Shown: positions 48,101-54,859, counted from the first letter of the stretch. The stretch: 64,000 nt of DNA from Trichostrongylus colubriformis (GCA_963978905.1 OZ022256.1:39480001-39544000); one strand, 5' to 3'. Numbers and translations: made by a program. Notes: a model not told the origin generated them from the letters alone.

Positions 48101-51100
48101 AATTGACAGCATTCCGAGGTTTCATGAAGAGAGAACTTGGAGAATGCTGTTTTTAATCTGACTCATAGGAAATGTAAAGGTACCGGCATGAGTGAAGAGA
48201 GAACAAGTGATCATGGCTTGCGCTGATACGATGGGTTTACCGATGAAATGAATAAACTCACTTGACCAATTGCATCACGTCGTTACACTTGTTAGTTCCG
48301 TCTATTGTGTAAAAGTGCTCTTTGTTGTATACCATATGATGTACAGGATAGTCTTTCACTTTACCTTCCCATTTCCCTGTCACACATGCCTGTAAAGCGC
48401 CAATACAACAGTTTGATTCGGTTAACTAGAATATCATGACACAAGAGGACAGCCACGCGTGCGCAAAGGAAGCATTCCATGGAAAGTGGTACAAGACGGT
48501 ACAGTAAGGAGGGTGTAAGGCGGGAGTACCCGACGAGGCGTTGTGTTGCGCGAATTTTTACAATGTGCATTCTCTACATGGCAAGGCGCTCAAAACCATA
48601 CATCAGACTATTTATGCCTTCTTGACTCTTTCTTAGTTTCTTCCAACCTAACTCTGCGACCGTTTTGCGTTTGCAACTGCGCATCAAACTCCAGAGCATG
48701 GCACATATCACAGTTCTTATGAGTAACAGAGTTTTACGGGCCCATTTATGATTTCGCATCAATGTCTGCCTGGCGAACCGAGCCTTCCAACCCCCTCCCC
48801 TGGTCGGGGAAATGGTACTAGACCCGTGTAGGAGGATAGAAGCTCTGTCTCGTACGTCGGCAGCCCCCGTAGATCAATGCCAAGCCCAAATCGCACTCAC
48901 CTACTATCACGATTCTGAATGGATCGAGAAAGCGGTGCACCCACAAGAAGAATTTCAATGAAGAGAACTTTATCCTTTTCTCAATATAGTGCATAAGCAT
49001 GCCCGGAAGTTCACGGTCTACGATTTGAGAAGCACTTGGGTAAAGAATTTGGGCGTGACTAGATAATCAGATTTTTCGCTTTATGTGAAGAGAGGGCCAT
49101 GGTTAAGTAGTATTCGGAACACACTACAATCAGGGAACACGGAGGATAAAACGGAATGGCAGAGCTCATATCTTTCTTACTTCGCGCCTTACCACTGCAA
49201 CACTCATATACGTGGTCATGTGGGAATGCACCTCAGCCGCTTTTCGAAAAGCAGTAGAAGCTGGTGTCAGCTGGTTTCTGTAGATATTTGACACGCACAA
49301 TAGTTTTTTTGATTTTTGCTAACTGTTATAGTAACAAACAATAGTATTTGCAGCAGTACCGACTGGTACAGCTCCGATTGTGGCAATTGTGGCAATCCTA
49401 ATCTGGAGCAAATAGATCAGAATTCTCATAGCAAGTTATAGTGTCTGCATAGCATTCCTTTTGTCATTCGAGGACAGCAAAGCAAATATGTCCCCTCTCA
49501 TCATGCTGCTTTGTCGAAGACGCTTACCTGGTAAAGTACCCAAATTACTTGTAGTTGGTAGCCATGGCCAACTGTCGGTCTGCCAATCCCCGTATTGCTA
49601 TGCATGTATCGGCTCACAGCTGAACCTGACCAAGGCAACGATCAGGAAAAACGGGCTTAACGACACGAGTGTCCCCGAATGATTCCACTATGTGTACCTA
49701 GATTGGGAAGTCATGTGATGAATGACCTAAATCAAGACCATTAAGTGCTATGCGCGGGTATACCGATAGGCGCGATAGGCGAGGAGCAGAGACGCTACCA
49801 TATTCGCCAGATAATGAAAAACAAGGTGGGCCGTGCACGATATCGCGATGACCGTTGGACCAGAGTGGTTACCCTCTAGATGTTAAATAGTACCTGAGCA
49901 ACTACCGTTGATTGAAGTTCAAAAAGGCTCCACGCGGAAAGAACAAGGTGCTTGACCCTGGAGCTCGAAAGGTACACAGTTCTACTCGGCTAGTGACAGG
50001 GGAGAATGGAAACGTTGCTGGCTTTCGCTTCTAACTCGCGATGAGCAACGAGACGAAAGGTGGTGCAGGTGATTGCTAGTGAGTGCTATTTTGTGCAGAA
50101 ACCTGAGAAGTCTACAGAGATTTAAAGAAACGTTCGCAATTGAAAAGACGTGGTTCAACTCGGCGTCATTCCTGTTCCTCGTCTGTGCACAACACGAAGC
50201 CACGACAAGGACGAGCCAAAGCTCGAGTAAGACTAACTTTCTTTGTGGTATCGTCAACGACTCCAACGCTGCAATCAACCTTTGGTCAAATGGATAACGA
50301 ACTACCACGGTTCAAGGGACGGAGTTGAATGAGCAAGGTGAAGGCTCCAATCAGTTCTGAGTTCATCGCTCCAGTCAACTGCATACACGATAAATCGCAC
50401 TTCCGGAAAGTCTCTCAATTACTTCGGGCATGAGCATTTATCTGTGTACAATTCAATGACGTCATCACAGCAATCACATCATCTTCAATAGAAGTTTAAC
50501 CAATCGACATCGTTGTTCCGAAGTTCTAACAATAAGCTGACTCAAAAATTTGTCACCTCTGCACAGGATTCCACTTTTGGATGAATGGAGTAGGAGCCGC
50601 GAAGGTCAAAAAGTGAACGGTCATGATTTGAGACCGCTCCAGTTTCATCACCTGCTCCCATCCAGCGACGTGTATGTTGTTCTCGCATGCTCAGCATGCA
50701 ATTTCCTAACCGAACAAAAATGCAACGCCCAGCTTTGACAAAATTAGACTAGGACATCAAGTATTGCCGTAAGTCAAAACTTCTGTTCAGGACCGTGCAG
50801 CGGCAGGACATGGTTGCTATAAAAAGTGGGATAAGTACGACATCGGCAACTAGTCTGCCTACTGTCTGCAATCCACAAGCTTTTCTGTCGAGTCATTCTG
50901 GATATAGTGGGCAATACATAAAGGAAGAAAAAAGAGGTTCTGCACGTCCTTAGAGCGAGGAAGATTCACTGGACTACTCCGACTCGCTATAGGATCGAAT
51001 GGAGTTGTTGCCAGCACTCTCCAAAAATGGAGTCGGGAGCTGGACCATAATTACACGCATTGATAGGATTTGAAATAACCGTGTACTTTTGTGGCATAGT

Positions 51101-51268
51101 GAAACAAAATCTAATCACGACTTTCCAAATTTTTTTCTAGCTCACCATCGCCGGTCTGTCTCCTTCGGGTTCAAGCTCTCGTACTAGGAAATCTCCGTCA
51201 CTTTTGAGAAGTCCAATAATGTCTTCATATGGTAAGCACCCATGATACCATTGTTCTTTTTCCAAATC
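15231..51268 (-). CDS. SH2-domain tyrosine kinase, Fer/Fps-like, ten exons (whole-gene entry)
   Basis: Non-receptor protein tyrosine kinase: the SH2 domain would bind phosphotyrosine and the kinase domain would transfer phosphate from ATP to tyrosine on protein substrates, in the cytosol. The ten exons, in transcript order, are 51268-51146, 48389-48262, 35562-35358, 35264-35185, 31519-31408, 27260-27178, 22371-22246, 22189-22051, 16859-16711 and 15387-15231. Every junction is in compatible phase and nearly all introns are GT-AG, giving about 433 codons. Motifs read in order: [12 protein letters not shown] (SH2 arginine), [75 protein letters not shown], then a proline-rich basic tail. No stop or missing catalytic residue is seen, so it could be functional. 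Introns reach 12.7 kb and are filled with transposons. Nematodes have an expanded family of such short SH2 kinases, several acting in sperm; a link to sperm here is only inference. The start exon is uncertain. Confidence 0.92.
15388..16322. other. Kinase intron 9 sequence, nothing recognised
   Basis: No repeat, RNA or coding motif is recognised here. It lies between exon 10 and the 16323 palindrome, within intron 9. Confidence 0.4.
16323..16458. repeat. 136-bp palindromic MITE
   Basis: The ends are ttaggccacggtcatactttg and its complement caaagtatgagcgcggcctta, and the whole block folds on itself. Internally, gttgacgccggtaccggcgtcaac is a second, smaller palindrome. High GC compared with the flanks. 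It lies in intron 9 of the kinase gene. Confidence 0.75.
16711..16859 (-). CDS. SH2 kinase exon 9: end of C-lobe
   Basis: Acceptor catttcttcag, donor gtgagt; 149 bp. It reads [14 protein letters not shown], then [19 protein letters not shown], the invariant tryptophan and arginine of subdomain XI of protein kinases. It joins in phase to exon 8 (phase 0) and leaves TT for exon 10. Confidence 0.9.
16951..17546. mobile_element. Mariner-derived fold-back element (two transposase tails, head to head)
   Basis: The left end ttaggtctatgcagaataaa and right end tttattctgcatacaccta are inverted repeats. The left arm read on the minus strand gives [18 protein letters not shown] and a C-terminal tail ending [11 protein letters not shown]. 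The right arm read on the plus strand gives [16 protein letters not shown] and [12 protein letters not shown]. Each arm therefore carries the 3' quarter of a mariner transposase with its own terminal repeat. The N-terminal and central parts are absent. Confidence 0.8.
17547..22050. other. Kinase intron 8, no gene recognised
   Basis: Apart from the repeat copy at 18105-18760, this stretch has no supported feature. A hairpin occurs at 17848-17882 (ttttggattttcaaaatg and complement). A 32-base segment beginning aagcttaggccaatgtggc is present twice in tandem (19499-19575). A GC-rich stretch at 20100-20600 has overlapping open frames on both strands but no known motif. Confidence 0.4.
18105..18760. 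repeat. Diverged duplicated block, copy 2
   Basis: Same order of landmarks as 4555-5260. The minus strand encodes [11 protein letters not shown] where copy 1 has ATTNVSTAKG. It lies inside kinase intron 8. Nature unknown. Confidence 0.45.
22051..22189 (-). CDS. SH2 kinase exon 8: APE and DVYSYG region
   Basis: Acceptor gtcttag, donor gtaatt; 139 bp. It reads [20 protein letters not shown], then [15 protein letters not shown], the P+1 loop and helix F of a tyrosine kinase (conserved APE and SDVYSYG). It follows exon 7 after an intron of only 56 bp. Confidence 0.95.
22246..22371 (-). CDS. SH2 kinase exon 7: catalytic and activation loops
   Basis: Acceptor acattacag, donor gtttgt; 126 bp. It reads [20 protein letters not shown], then [14 protein letters not shown]: catalytic aspartate and asparagine (HRD..RN), the DFG magnesium-binding aspartate, and an activation-loop tyrosine in AEVYKV. 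The arginine and start of HRD come from exon 6 across the splice. Confidence 0.95.
22988..23445. mobile_element. TTAA-type element, copy 2
   Basis: The left end aggaaccggaaggggtcc follows a degenerate gtaa site and the right end cttctggtgtct is followed by TTAA. It is closely similar throughout to 52799-53257, and its right half is the complement of the left part of 11723-12462. No coding capacity. It lies in kinase intron 6. Confidence 0.75.
23691..23803 (+). repeat. Interspersed repeat R3, copy 1
   Basis: Shares ccgttggtgcaatagca, aaaacccctaaaa and gactagccg with the minus-strand copy at 26278-26399. Shorter related pieces occur at about 23983-24045 (catggcgcatccc) and 26040-26095. No ends or coding capacity are defined. 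Confidence 0.5.
24894..25050 (-). CDS. Candidate first exon of a membrane protein
   Basis: An ATG at 25050 opens a 52-codon frame ending at a consensus donor (g followed by gtgagc at 24893). It is strongly hydrophobic ([19 protein letters not shown], then LAICVIIN), consistent with one or two membrane segments. Short tetraspan-like proteins starting with a CGLR-like motif and a hydrophobic segment are common in nematodes, but the family is not firmly identified and no downstream exon was found. If real, it is a gene nested in kinase intron 6 on the same strand, or a mis-called part of repeat DNA. Confidence 0.35.
25190..25700 (+). pseudogene. Mariner transposase relic with central deletion
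   Basis: An N-terminal stretch ([20 protein letters not shown], the end of the mariner DNA-binding region) jumps to a central or C-terminal part ([16 protein letters not shown], then [10 protein letters not shown] in another frame, then [14 protein letters not shown]). The first catalytic aspartate region is missing and at least two frameshifts are present. Terminal repeats were not identified. Confidence 0.65.
26278..26399 (-). repeat. Interspersed repeat R3, copy 2
   Basis: Reverse complement of the 23691-23803 repeat, sharing cccgttggtccaatagca and aaaaacctctaaaa. It ends near catgcatggcgcgtccc. Confidence 0.5.
27001..27154. repeat. CA-rich microsatellite next to a splice donor
   Basis: Irregular cccaca and cacaca repeats, ending in a pure CA run of about 30 bases. 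On the kinase transcript it is a GU-rich tract beginning about 20 bases after the exon 6 donor. Confidence 0.9.
27178..27260 (-). CDS. SH2 kinase exon 6: helix E to HRD
   Basis: Acceptor cgattcag, donor gtttgtg; 83 bp. It reads [20 protein letters not shown], then HSKGCMH, helix E of the kinase fold followed by the start of the catalytic loop. The last two bases AG combine with exon 7 to give the HRD arginine. Confidence 0.92.
27427..31337. mobile_element. TIR element family D, copy 3, split by a LINE
   Basis: The left end taccctaaagtctggtat and right end gacttatcaccaaattt belong to the same family as 891-1701. The LINE at 27601-30204 sits inside it. The right part (30205-31337) also contains about 450 bp not seen in copy 1. 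The minus-strand motif [10 protein letters not shown] (about 30560) is retained. The right end lies about 70 bp from kinase exon 5. Confidence 0.7.
27601..30204 (+). pseudogene. Non-LTR retrotransposon (CR1/jockey-like LINE), broken
   Basis: Three successive frames (27604-28035, 28007-28573, 28586-29035) plus stop-ridden sequence to about 29457 encode a reverse transcriptase. Readable parts are [49 protein letters not shown] and the AYADD active-site motif. The first catalytic aspartate of motif A is replaced by histidine (YFHLSKAFD). With several frameshifts and stops it cannot encode an active enzyme. An endonuclease domain is not present, so it is 5' truncated. It ends in a short A/T-rich tail (gataaataaa). 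It is flanked by an imperfect 36-bp direct repeat, 27565-27600 and 30205-30240 (aaggttgggtrtagga...), which is its target duplication. Confidence 0.85.
31408..31519 (-). CDS. SH2 kinase exon 5: hinge region
   Basis: Acceptor tatgttttcag, donor gtacgt; 112 bp. It reads [20 protein letters not shown], then [17 protein letters not shown], beta strands 4-5, the hinge and helix D. The donor at 31407 was chosen because it keeps phase 0 with exon 6; reading further gives a phase mismatch. Confidence 0.95.
31520..32095. other. Kinase intron 4 sequence, nothing recognised
   Basis: No coding motif or repeat end is recognised in this stretch. Confidence 0.4.
32108..32180 (-). repeat. tRNA-like sequence, probably SINE head
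   Basis: The minus strand begins ggtctcggtattgtaatgg and ends gtcggagacc. It contains an exact B box (ggttcgagtcc) within a T stem, and a seven-base acceptor stem with one mismatch. The D arm and anticodon loop (six bases) are abnormal, so a working tRNA is unlikely. A related copy with the same upstream sequence (tgctgarttatgarcaaaag) lies at 34478-34530, pointing to a tRNA-derived SINE. Confidence 0.5.
32606..32871. repeat. Fold-back element with Helitron-like 3' ends, copy 1
   Basis: Inverted ends of about 60 bp: the left begins ccagttggcgggcgcacact and the right ends agtgtgcgccagctaactgg. Each terminus read outward is a hairpin (cgcgcagtagtgtgcg), then aactgg, followed by T. This is the same layout as the 3' ends of the Helitrons in this cluster. 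No tcctac-type 5' end is present. Length 266 bp. Confidence 0.7.
32872..34294 (-). mobile_element. Non-autonomous Helitron H4
   Basis: The 5' end, read on the minus strand from 34294, is tcctactatatataattcgc preceded by A. A GT-rich tract and about five ~145-bp minisatellite units (recurring gttgataaga, cgctccttatcg) follow. The body then matches H1's 3' half. The expected 3' terminal hairpin is missing; the fold-back element at 32606-32871 occupies that place. No Rep/helicase gene. Confidence 0.75.
34295..35184. other. Kinase intron 4; SINE-like copy only
   Basis: It contains the second tRNA-like copy (34478-34530, gggactcggacccgcac) and otherwise nothing recognised. The 99-residue minus-strand frame at 34732-35031 has no known motif. 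Confidence 0.4.
35185..35264 (-). CDS. SH2 kinase exon 4: C-helix
   Basis: Acceptor atttttcag, donor gtacgc; 80 bp. It reads [20 protein letters not shown], then MRQYKH, the regulatory C-helix with its conserved glutamate (KEARLM), which pairs with the VAIK lysine of exon 3. Separated from exon 3 by a 93-bp intron. Confidence 0.95.
35358..35562 (-). CDS. SH2 kinase exon 3: SH2 end and kinase N-lobe
   Basis: Acceptor ttttcag, donor gtgaga; 205 bp. It reads [20 protein letters not shown] (the SH2 C-terminal end), then the linker [12 protein letters not shown] and the glycine loop [11 protein letters not shown], ending VAIKV with the ATP-binding lysine. An alternative acceptor nine bases on (ttttaag before 35553) keeps the frame and drops three residues. 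Confidence 0.95.
36062..37252 (+). mobile_element. Non-autonomous Helitron H3
   Basis: Starts tcctactatatataaaacgc, followed by a TG tract and three to four ~145-bp units with gctgataaggagc motifs. It ends with the hairpin cgcgcagtactgtgcg and atagcc, where the fold-back element 37253-37477 begins in place of the final caactgg. No coding genes. Confidence 0.7.
37253..37477. repeat. Fold-back element with Helitron-like 3' ends, copy 2
   Basis: The left end ccagttgactagcgcacact and right end agtgtgcgtcggccaaccgg are inverted. The interior matches the 32606-32871 copy (ttgtgcaaaatg..tttgatcgg). Both copies are followed by tttrggtca. It lies exactly between the 3' ends of H3 (plus) and H5 (minus). 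Confidence 0.7.
37478..37920 (-). mobile_element. Helitron H5, 3' part only
   Basis: Matches the 3' half of H4 in the same orientation (ccaatggca, tagtagtagcaa, cctgtacccaacagtac, gaaccggcc). It stops soon after the first minisatellite unit, so it is truncated. Confidence 0.65.
38036..40129 (+). mobile_element. Non-autonomous Helitron H1
   Basis: The 5' end tcctactatatataattcgc is preceded by A. A GT microsatellite and cacgaaattcatatctcgcg follow, then about eight tandem units of 144-148 bp (38160-39300; landmarks gtgttttgcgggatg at 38442, 38731, 38878). A non-repetitive 3' part follows. The 3' end is the hairpin cgcgcagtactgtgcg, then atagcccaactgg followed by T. No Rep/helicase, so it depends on a partner. 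Confidence 0.85.
40583..42104 (+). mobile_element. Non-autonomous Helitron H2 inserted in mariner copy 2
   Basis: 5' end tcctactttatataatcggc, internal ~145-bp units (gtgttttgagtggtgggacg at about 40848 and 41127), and 3' end hairpin cgcacagtgcg then atagcctaactgg. It lies precisely between A (40582) and T (42105), the classic Helitron target, shown by the intact mariner relative. Confidence 0.92.
42253..43165 (+). pseudogene. Mariner transposase, broken (copy 2)
   Basis: Starts [20 protein letters not shown], the mariner helix-turn-helix domain, continuing [11 protein letters not shown] and [19 protein letters not shown]. After a frameshift come IGKVKKM and [10 protein letters not shown] (first catalytic aspartate), then a stop. 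Further frame changes precede remnants of the second (QDSARPHTS) and third ([10 protein letters not shown]) catalytic motifs. Inactive. The family is the DD34D mariner group. Mariner copy 1 carries the same gene in worse condition. Confidence 0.85.
43345..44268. other. No gene seen
   Basis: A 121-codon plus-strand frame (43454-43819) is open but has no recognisable motif, and its end overlaps a small interspersed repeat (gtggcgaaatcaccgtcgaa, also at about 56190 and 58790). Part of kinase intron 2. Confidence 0.35.
44269..44516. repeat. Fold-back element with ~110-bp arms
   Basis: The left arm (aagtcgaatttccgc, then aagacacaaggggctggtac) is the imperfect complement of the right arm (gtaccagctcattgcgtctt, then gcagaaattcgacct). 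A related single arm is present at about 32250-32330. It lies in kinase intron 2. Confidence 0.65.
44880..45152. repeat. GGACAC/GGATAC satellite at a Helitron-like 5' end
   Basis: Tandem gacgga, ggacac and ggatac hexamers, then CA-rich repeats. Open frames on both strands come from the repeat. On the minus strand the sequence beyond it starts cctactacacacagttcgc, resembling the 5' end of the Helitrons here (tcctactatatataattcgc). This may be a separate Helitron family running leftwards. Confidence 0.6.
45607..46637. mobile_element. Element with long (~140 bp) inverted ends
   Basis: The left end (gggaaggaccccaggtcgaag, to cggagttatggaggttttttt) is the complement of the right end (aaaaaacctccataactccg, to ggtcctttccttgtaag). 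Inside are a tRNA-like SINE (45757-45870) and a block (45955-46430) that recurs inverted at 61205-61680. No transposase is recognised. Confidence 0.6.
45757..45870 (+). repeat. tRNA-Gly-like SINE, copy 1
   Basis: cggctcagtggtagtgctcc resembles the A-box half of tRNA-Gly, and gagggtttgctcccc about 40 bases on is a B-box-like T arm. A second copy is at 59170-59283 (tagctcacaggtagtactcc). Both share the upstream ggccgttgc/gcaacggcc segment. Confidence 0.45.
46648..48046. mobile_element. Inverted pair of Penelope-like fragments with GIY-YIG domain
   Basis: The left half (46648 to about 47440, sense on the minus strand) and right half (about 47440-48046, sense on the plus strand) are inverted copies joined near their 5' ends. 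The left half encodes [14 protein letters not shown], the GIY-YIG nuclease signature of Penelope-like retroelements, after a cysteine-containing lead ([16 protein letters not shown]). A frameshift follows, then [11 protein letters not shown]. The right half has the same peptide in degenerate form ([11 protein letters not shown]). Each outer end carries ctgaagacgac...gaaa-gtc. The reverse transcriptase domain is absent. Both copies are defective. Confidence 0.6.
48262..48389 (-). CDS. SH2 kinase exon 2: middle of SH2 domain
   Basis: Acceptor ctttacag, donor gtgagt; 128 bp. It reads [20 protein letters not shown], then [18 protein letters not shown], the central beta strands and start of helix B of an SH2 domain. 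In phase with exon 1 (phase 0) and exon 3 (two bases carried). The intron to exon 3 is 12.7 kb. Confidence 0.88.
48390..51145. other. Kinase intron 1, nothing recognised
   Basis: Several 60-110 codon open frames on both strands have no recognisable motif or splice-compatible kinase homology. No repeat end was identified. Confidence 0.4.
51146..51268 (-). CDS. SH2 kinase exon 1 (first certain): SH2 N-terminal half
   Basis: Acceptor aattag, donor gtgagc; 123 bp, phase 0 on both sides. It reads [20 protein letters not shown], then [16 protein letters not shown]: the WYHG start of an SH2 domain and the FLVR strand with the phosphotyrosine-binding arginine. Confidence 0.93.
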
Positions 51269-51456
51269 CTAATTATTGTACTATCATCATCTTTTTCGAA
51301 TGAAACCGGCCGAACTGTAAGAATACCGCCAGCGTTTTCTCTAATGACAAATCCATCAGAACAACCTGGTCAGGCTCCGCCATATCAACCTGCATCTGAA
51401 AGAAGGTCTTTTTGGTGCTCTCTCTACGCATTACCTTAGACGCCAAATGAAACTAC

Positions 51457-51561
51457 CCCAAAGTCTTTAATTTGTAATTGGAGACTGTCCACTGCTTCGG
51501 TTGCCACGTTGTCTTCAGTGGCCTCTGCTGTTCTGGTCTCGTCACCATCCACTTGTGGATG
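51457..51561 (-). CDS. Possible upstream kinase exon (acidic linker)
   Basis: An open frame of 35 codons (VDGDETRTAEATEDNV, then LQLQIKDFG) ends at a weak donor gtagtt in phase 0, 188 bp before the SH2 exon. The acceptor (ttatattaag) is weak. Acidic, low-complexity sequence before an SH2 domain is plausible but not diagnostic. Confidence 0.4.
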
Positions 51562-52798
51562 CTTAATATAAACTTATCATTACATAGCAAAGCGTAACAA
51601 TGCAATTCAAGCACCAAGCATACTGTCTTCATTTTTGGGAGCCCGCAATATAATGAAGAATTGAGATTGAGAAATGTAAATGGATGCGCCAGTGGAAACA
51701 CTTCTTGCAAAGCATGAAACTATTCCCACGAAATTTGTGGCTGATATGCAGTAACACAAAGATGCCTTCTAAGCAGGTCTTGATTCAACGAGATATTATG
51801 TAATTTTTCTCGAATAGTCTTCATTCATCAAGCTGTACGGTTTCGACCATTGAGCTAAAGAACTTAATGGCTGCCTCGATAGACCTGAACCATCCCTTCG
51901 TCGCTGCTGTAGGATACCTTCCGAGTTTCACTTCACAAATGTACTACATTTTGCCGGGCCTTGTGCTGTAGCCAGGCTCAGCACCCTCTCTGCCTCAGCA
52001 CTTCTCGTGCCTGTTCCCATACCCCCGCGCAGTCACTGTAGCAATCTTCTATAACTGCCGACATGGACGTTCAAGTCGCCTACTACGGTGAGTTGATCGT
52101 GTTCCGCAATCGACGGCTTCTTGAAAAGTTTGGCACCAGTTTCGATATCCCTTGCTCTAGATCCTTTCTAGCTTGCCATCCCCATAGCACTTGGTTTCTC
52201 CTGCACTTCTTCAGGTCAGCAACCTCCGAAAAATTGCCAGTTAGCGATCCCACATTCAGATCCCACTCCGAAATGACTTCACATAGAGGCTACAGAAATC
52301 GTAAGAGGGTTCTGCGCGCTTCTTTCAGGTGACGTCCTAGCTTTATCACTGACTAATTTTGCGACTTCAGACAGTGTGGTGACTGGGTCCCTTCATCAGT
52401 CGGCCTGCTAGACGGGCTCGACGCTGGCAACGATGCCATTTCTGAATTTGTTGTAAAGCGTGGTTTGTACCTCGGTGAGGCTCGAACCTAGGCGTTTTGA
52501 ATGTGGAGAAGTGAGCTTATACTCTCAACCTCTTGGTTCTCCCTATTTTGTGTCTGCGATTTGGGATTTTTGGCAATTCGGCGCATTCGCGATTTTGCAC
52601 ATCTGCCATAATACATATAAACTGATGTGGTGGTATGTGGCACCGCCTGGATATCGTAAGCCGCAGGTATGCCACTCCGCCACCCCTCCGAAAATTCCAA
52701 AATCTGGGTATGAACGCACTTTACCTAATTCAGTGTTAATGGTGAAAAATGTTTCAAGCGCCGAAATACACGCGCTCTCGAAGTTGGTGAGTGTTTAA
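51562..52798. other. No gene seen
   Basis: No recognisable coding motif, RNA or repeat end. Confidence 0.35.
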
Positions 52799-53257
52799 AG
52801 GAACCGGAAGGGGGTTCGAAACAAGAGAAACATACAAAGAAATGAGCATTTCGTAACAAACGCAGAAGGTTAGAAGCGATAATCGGTGAAAAAACCCGAA
52901 CTCAAAAGTGCATCGCTGCGGTGTGTATTCGCGCCTCATTCGCATCATCGCACTGGCGTTCCGAGTTATCCGCTGTAGGAGACTGGCCGCGGGCCAACTT
53001 TAGTTGTAGCACCTGACTCCCAGCGCAGTGGAGTGGCCATTCCCAACTACATTAACATTCATGTAAGTACATCTAGAAACAATATAAGAGAGAACAAAGG
53101 AGAAGGTAAAAGGAATGAACAACTTTATAATGGAAACATCTTCTCTTGGCACCATGCCAAGGCGTCAAATTGGCGAGTTTGTGCAATGGCGGTCACTTGA
53201 ACTCGTCCACACTACGTCTGTTCTACCGTAAGCCAAAATTACTCCCTTACGGTGTCT
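52799..53257. mobile_element. TTAA-type element, copy 3
   Basis: Flanked by TTAA on both sides (52795-52798 and 53258-53261). Ends aggaaccggaaggggg and ccttacggtgtct. 459 bp, similar along its length to 22988-23445. It ends about 70 bp before Tc1 copy B. No coding capacity. Confidence 0.85.
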
Positions 53258-53325
53258 TTAAGATGCCGGCTTGGCTGGAGCACAAATCGCTCTCATTACA
53301 ATGTAGAACTATGGTTCCAGCTATA

Positions 53326-54859
53326 CATGGTGTGCAAAACTTAGGGGCGAAAGCAACTTTCGATCTCTGTGCCTCTGCCAGACGACATAGCTCGATGAAA
53401 TTCATATCATATCAAGAGAGAACCTTAACGATATTGTACAGAAAGCAACTGGCAGAAACTCGGAATAAGACGAATAGTTATGACATTTTTATTCAACCAT
53501 GTCGATTACACACAAGTCCTCACGATTTATCCTGTTACTGAAAGAGAAGTTATACGGATTCTAATAGGGTGTGTGGTCACCACGGATAGCATACACGCTC
53601 TGCATCGCGATCCCATACTCTCAACGAGGTTGGTAATGAGTTCCTGGGGCAGGGTATTCCACTCCTCAATCAGTGCATTTGACCACTGCTGGACCGTCAT
53701 TGGTGCATTTGGTCGTGCTGCAATGCGTCTACCCATTGCATCCCACACATGCTCGATGGGATTTAAGTCGGGGGAACGGGCTGGCCACTCCATACGCCGG
53801 ATATCCTCTCGTTCTAGAAGCTCCTCCACCTGTGCCGTTCGATGCGGTCGCGCATTGTCATTCATGAAAATGAAGTCAGGGCCGATTGCAGCTCTGAAAA
53901 GACGGACATGATGTAGGAGAACCTCGTCGCAGTGACGCTGACCGGTGAGGGTTCCATGCTCAAAAATCTGGAGGTCAGTACGGCCATGCAACATGATGCC
54001 TCCCCATACCATAACACCTCGACCACCGGAACGATCACGTTCGACGATGTTTCCGGGAGAGTTGCGTGTTCCCACCTCTCGCCATATGAGGATGCGTCCA
54101 GAATCACTGCTCAGACTGAACCTGCTCTCATCCGAAAAGAGCACACGGCTCCATTCCTCATTGGTCCATTCGCTATGCTCCTGGCACCACCGTAAACGGT
54201 CTCGCCGATGAGCGGGGGTCAACGGAACACAACGTAACGGTCGTCGGGCGAAGAGACCACCCCCATGCAGTCGTCTTGCCACCGTAGTGCGTGAGATGGC
54301 TTGCCCTAGAGTCCTGTTAAATGTCGTTGCAATAGCTGAAGCTGACTGACGGGGATCTCTTCTTGCCTGCTGCACAATGTAGCGGTCGTCCCTTGGAGTA
54401 GTTATCCTTGGTCGGCCACCTCCTCGTCTTGGAACAGCAGTACCAAAGGTTTGGAACGCTCTCCATGCACGTGAAACAACGCTGTGAGCGATACCGAACT
54501 CCTGGGCTACACTCGTTATGGTCCGACCTTCTTCGAGTTTCCCTATGATCCTTCCTCGAGTGAAGTCGTCCAAATACTCTCTTCGGGACATGATGTATCG
54601 ATAGATACCACCACAGTTCTTTGCAGCTACTCGTATATTGAGAAAAAACTTTTTTTGATACCCATAGACTGCCTCGACTTGCGCGGTCGGCCATATTTGG
54701 CGCCTTATTCAAGCTCTTCTTCCTTCGAGAAAAGTCTAGCTTATTGTGCATATCCCTTAGGCAAGTGGCAACATGCTCCCACACTTTCATTTACTTCCAC
54801 CCAAACATTAGTGTTTTATGTTACTTTATCCATCTCGTCCCTAAGTTTTGCACACCAGG
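53326..54859 (-). mobile_element. Tc1-like transposon copy B
   Basis: About 1.53 kb with inverted ends tggtgtgcaaaactta and taagttttgcacacca. The outermost bases differ from copy A (cactggtgtgc): the left reads catggtgtgc after TA, and the right reads gcacaccagg with no TA. The tips therefore look eroded although the gene inside is intact. Confidence 0.88.
53527..54591 (-). CDS. Tc1-like transposase, intact 354 residues
   Basis: DNA-cutting and joining enzyme of the Tc1 family. The N-terminal paired helix-turn-helix region (about residues 8-110) has the AT-hook-like GGGRPR at 57-62 between the two halves. The DDE domain carries D154 (LFSDES), D245 (MNDNARPH) and E280 (SPDLNPIEHVWD), with 34 residues between the last two, the DD34E spacing of Tc1. 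The length of 354 is normal for the family. The frame starts MSRREYLDDF, the same start as the broken copy A, and has no stop. The gene fills the element as expected. Whether it is expressed is unknown; the altered element tips may prevent its own movement while leaving it able to act on other copies. Confidence 0.95.
   Translation of the reverse strand: MSRREYLDDFTRGRIIGKLEEGRTITSVAQEFGIAHSVVSRAWRAFQTFGTAVPRRGGGRPRITTPRDDRYIVQQARRDPRQSASAIATTFNRTLGQAISRTTVARRLHGGGLFARRPLRCVPLTPAHRRDRLRWCQEHSEWTNEEWSRVLFSDESRFSLSSDSGRILIWREVGTRNSPGNIVERDRSGGRGVMVWGGIMLHGRTDLQIFEHGTLTGQRHCDEVLLHHVRLFRAAIGPDFIFMNDNARPHRTAQVEELLEREDIRRMEWPARSPDLNPIEHVWDAMGRRIAARPNAPMTVQQWSNALIEEWNTLPQELITNLVESMGSRCRACMLSVVTTHPIRIRITSLSVTG

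Noticed and set aside
48896..49000. Possible SH2 exon ending at a gtgagt donor
   Set aside because: No frame gives an SH2-like sequence, and exon 1 already joins in phase to 48262-48389.
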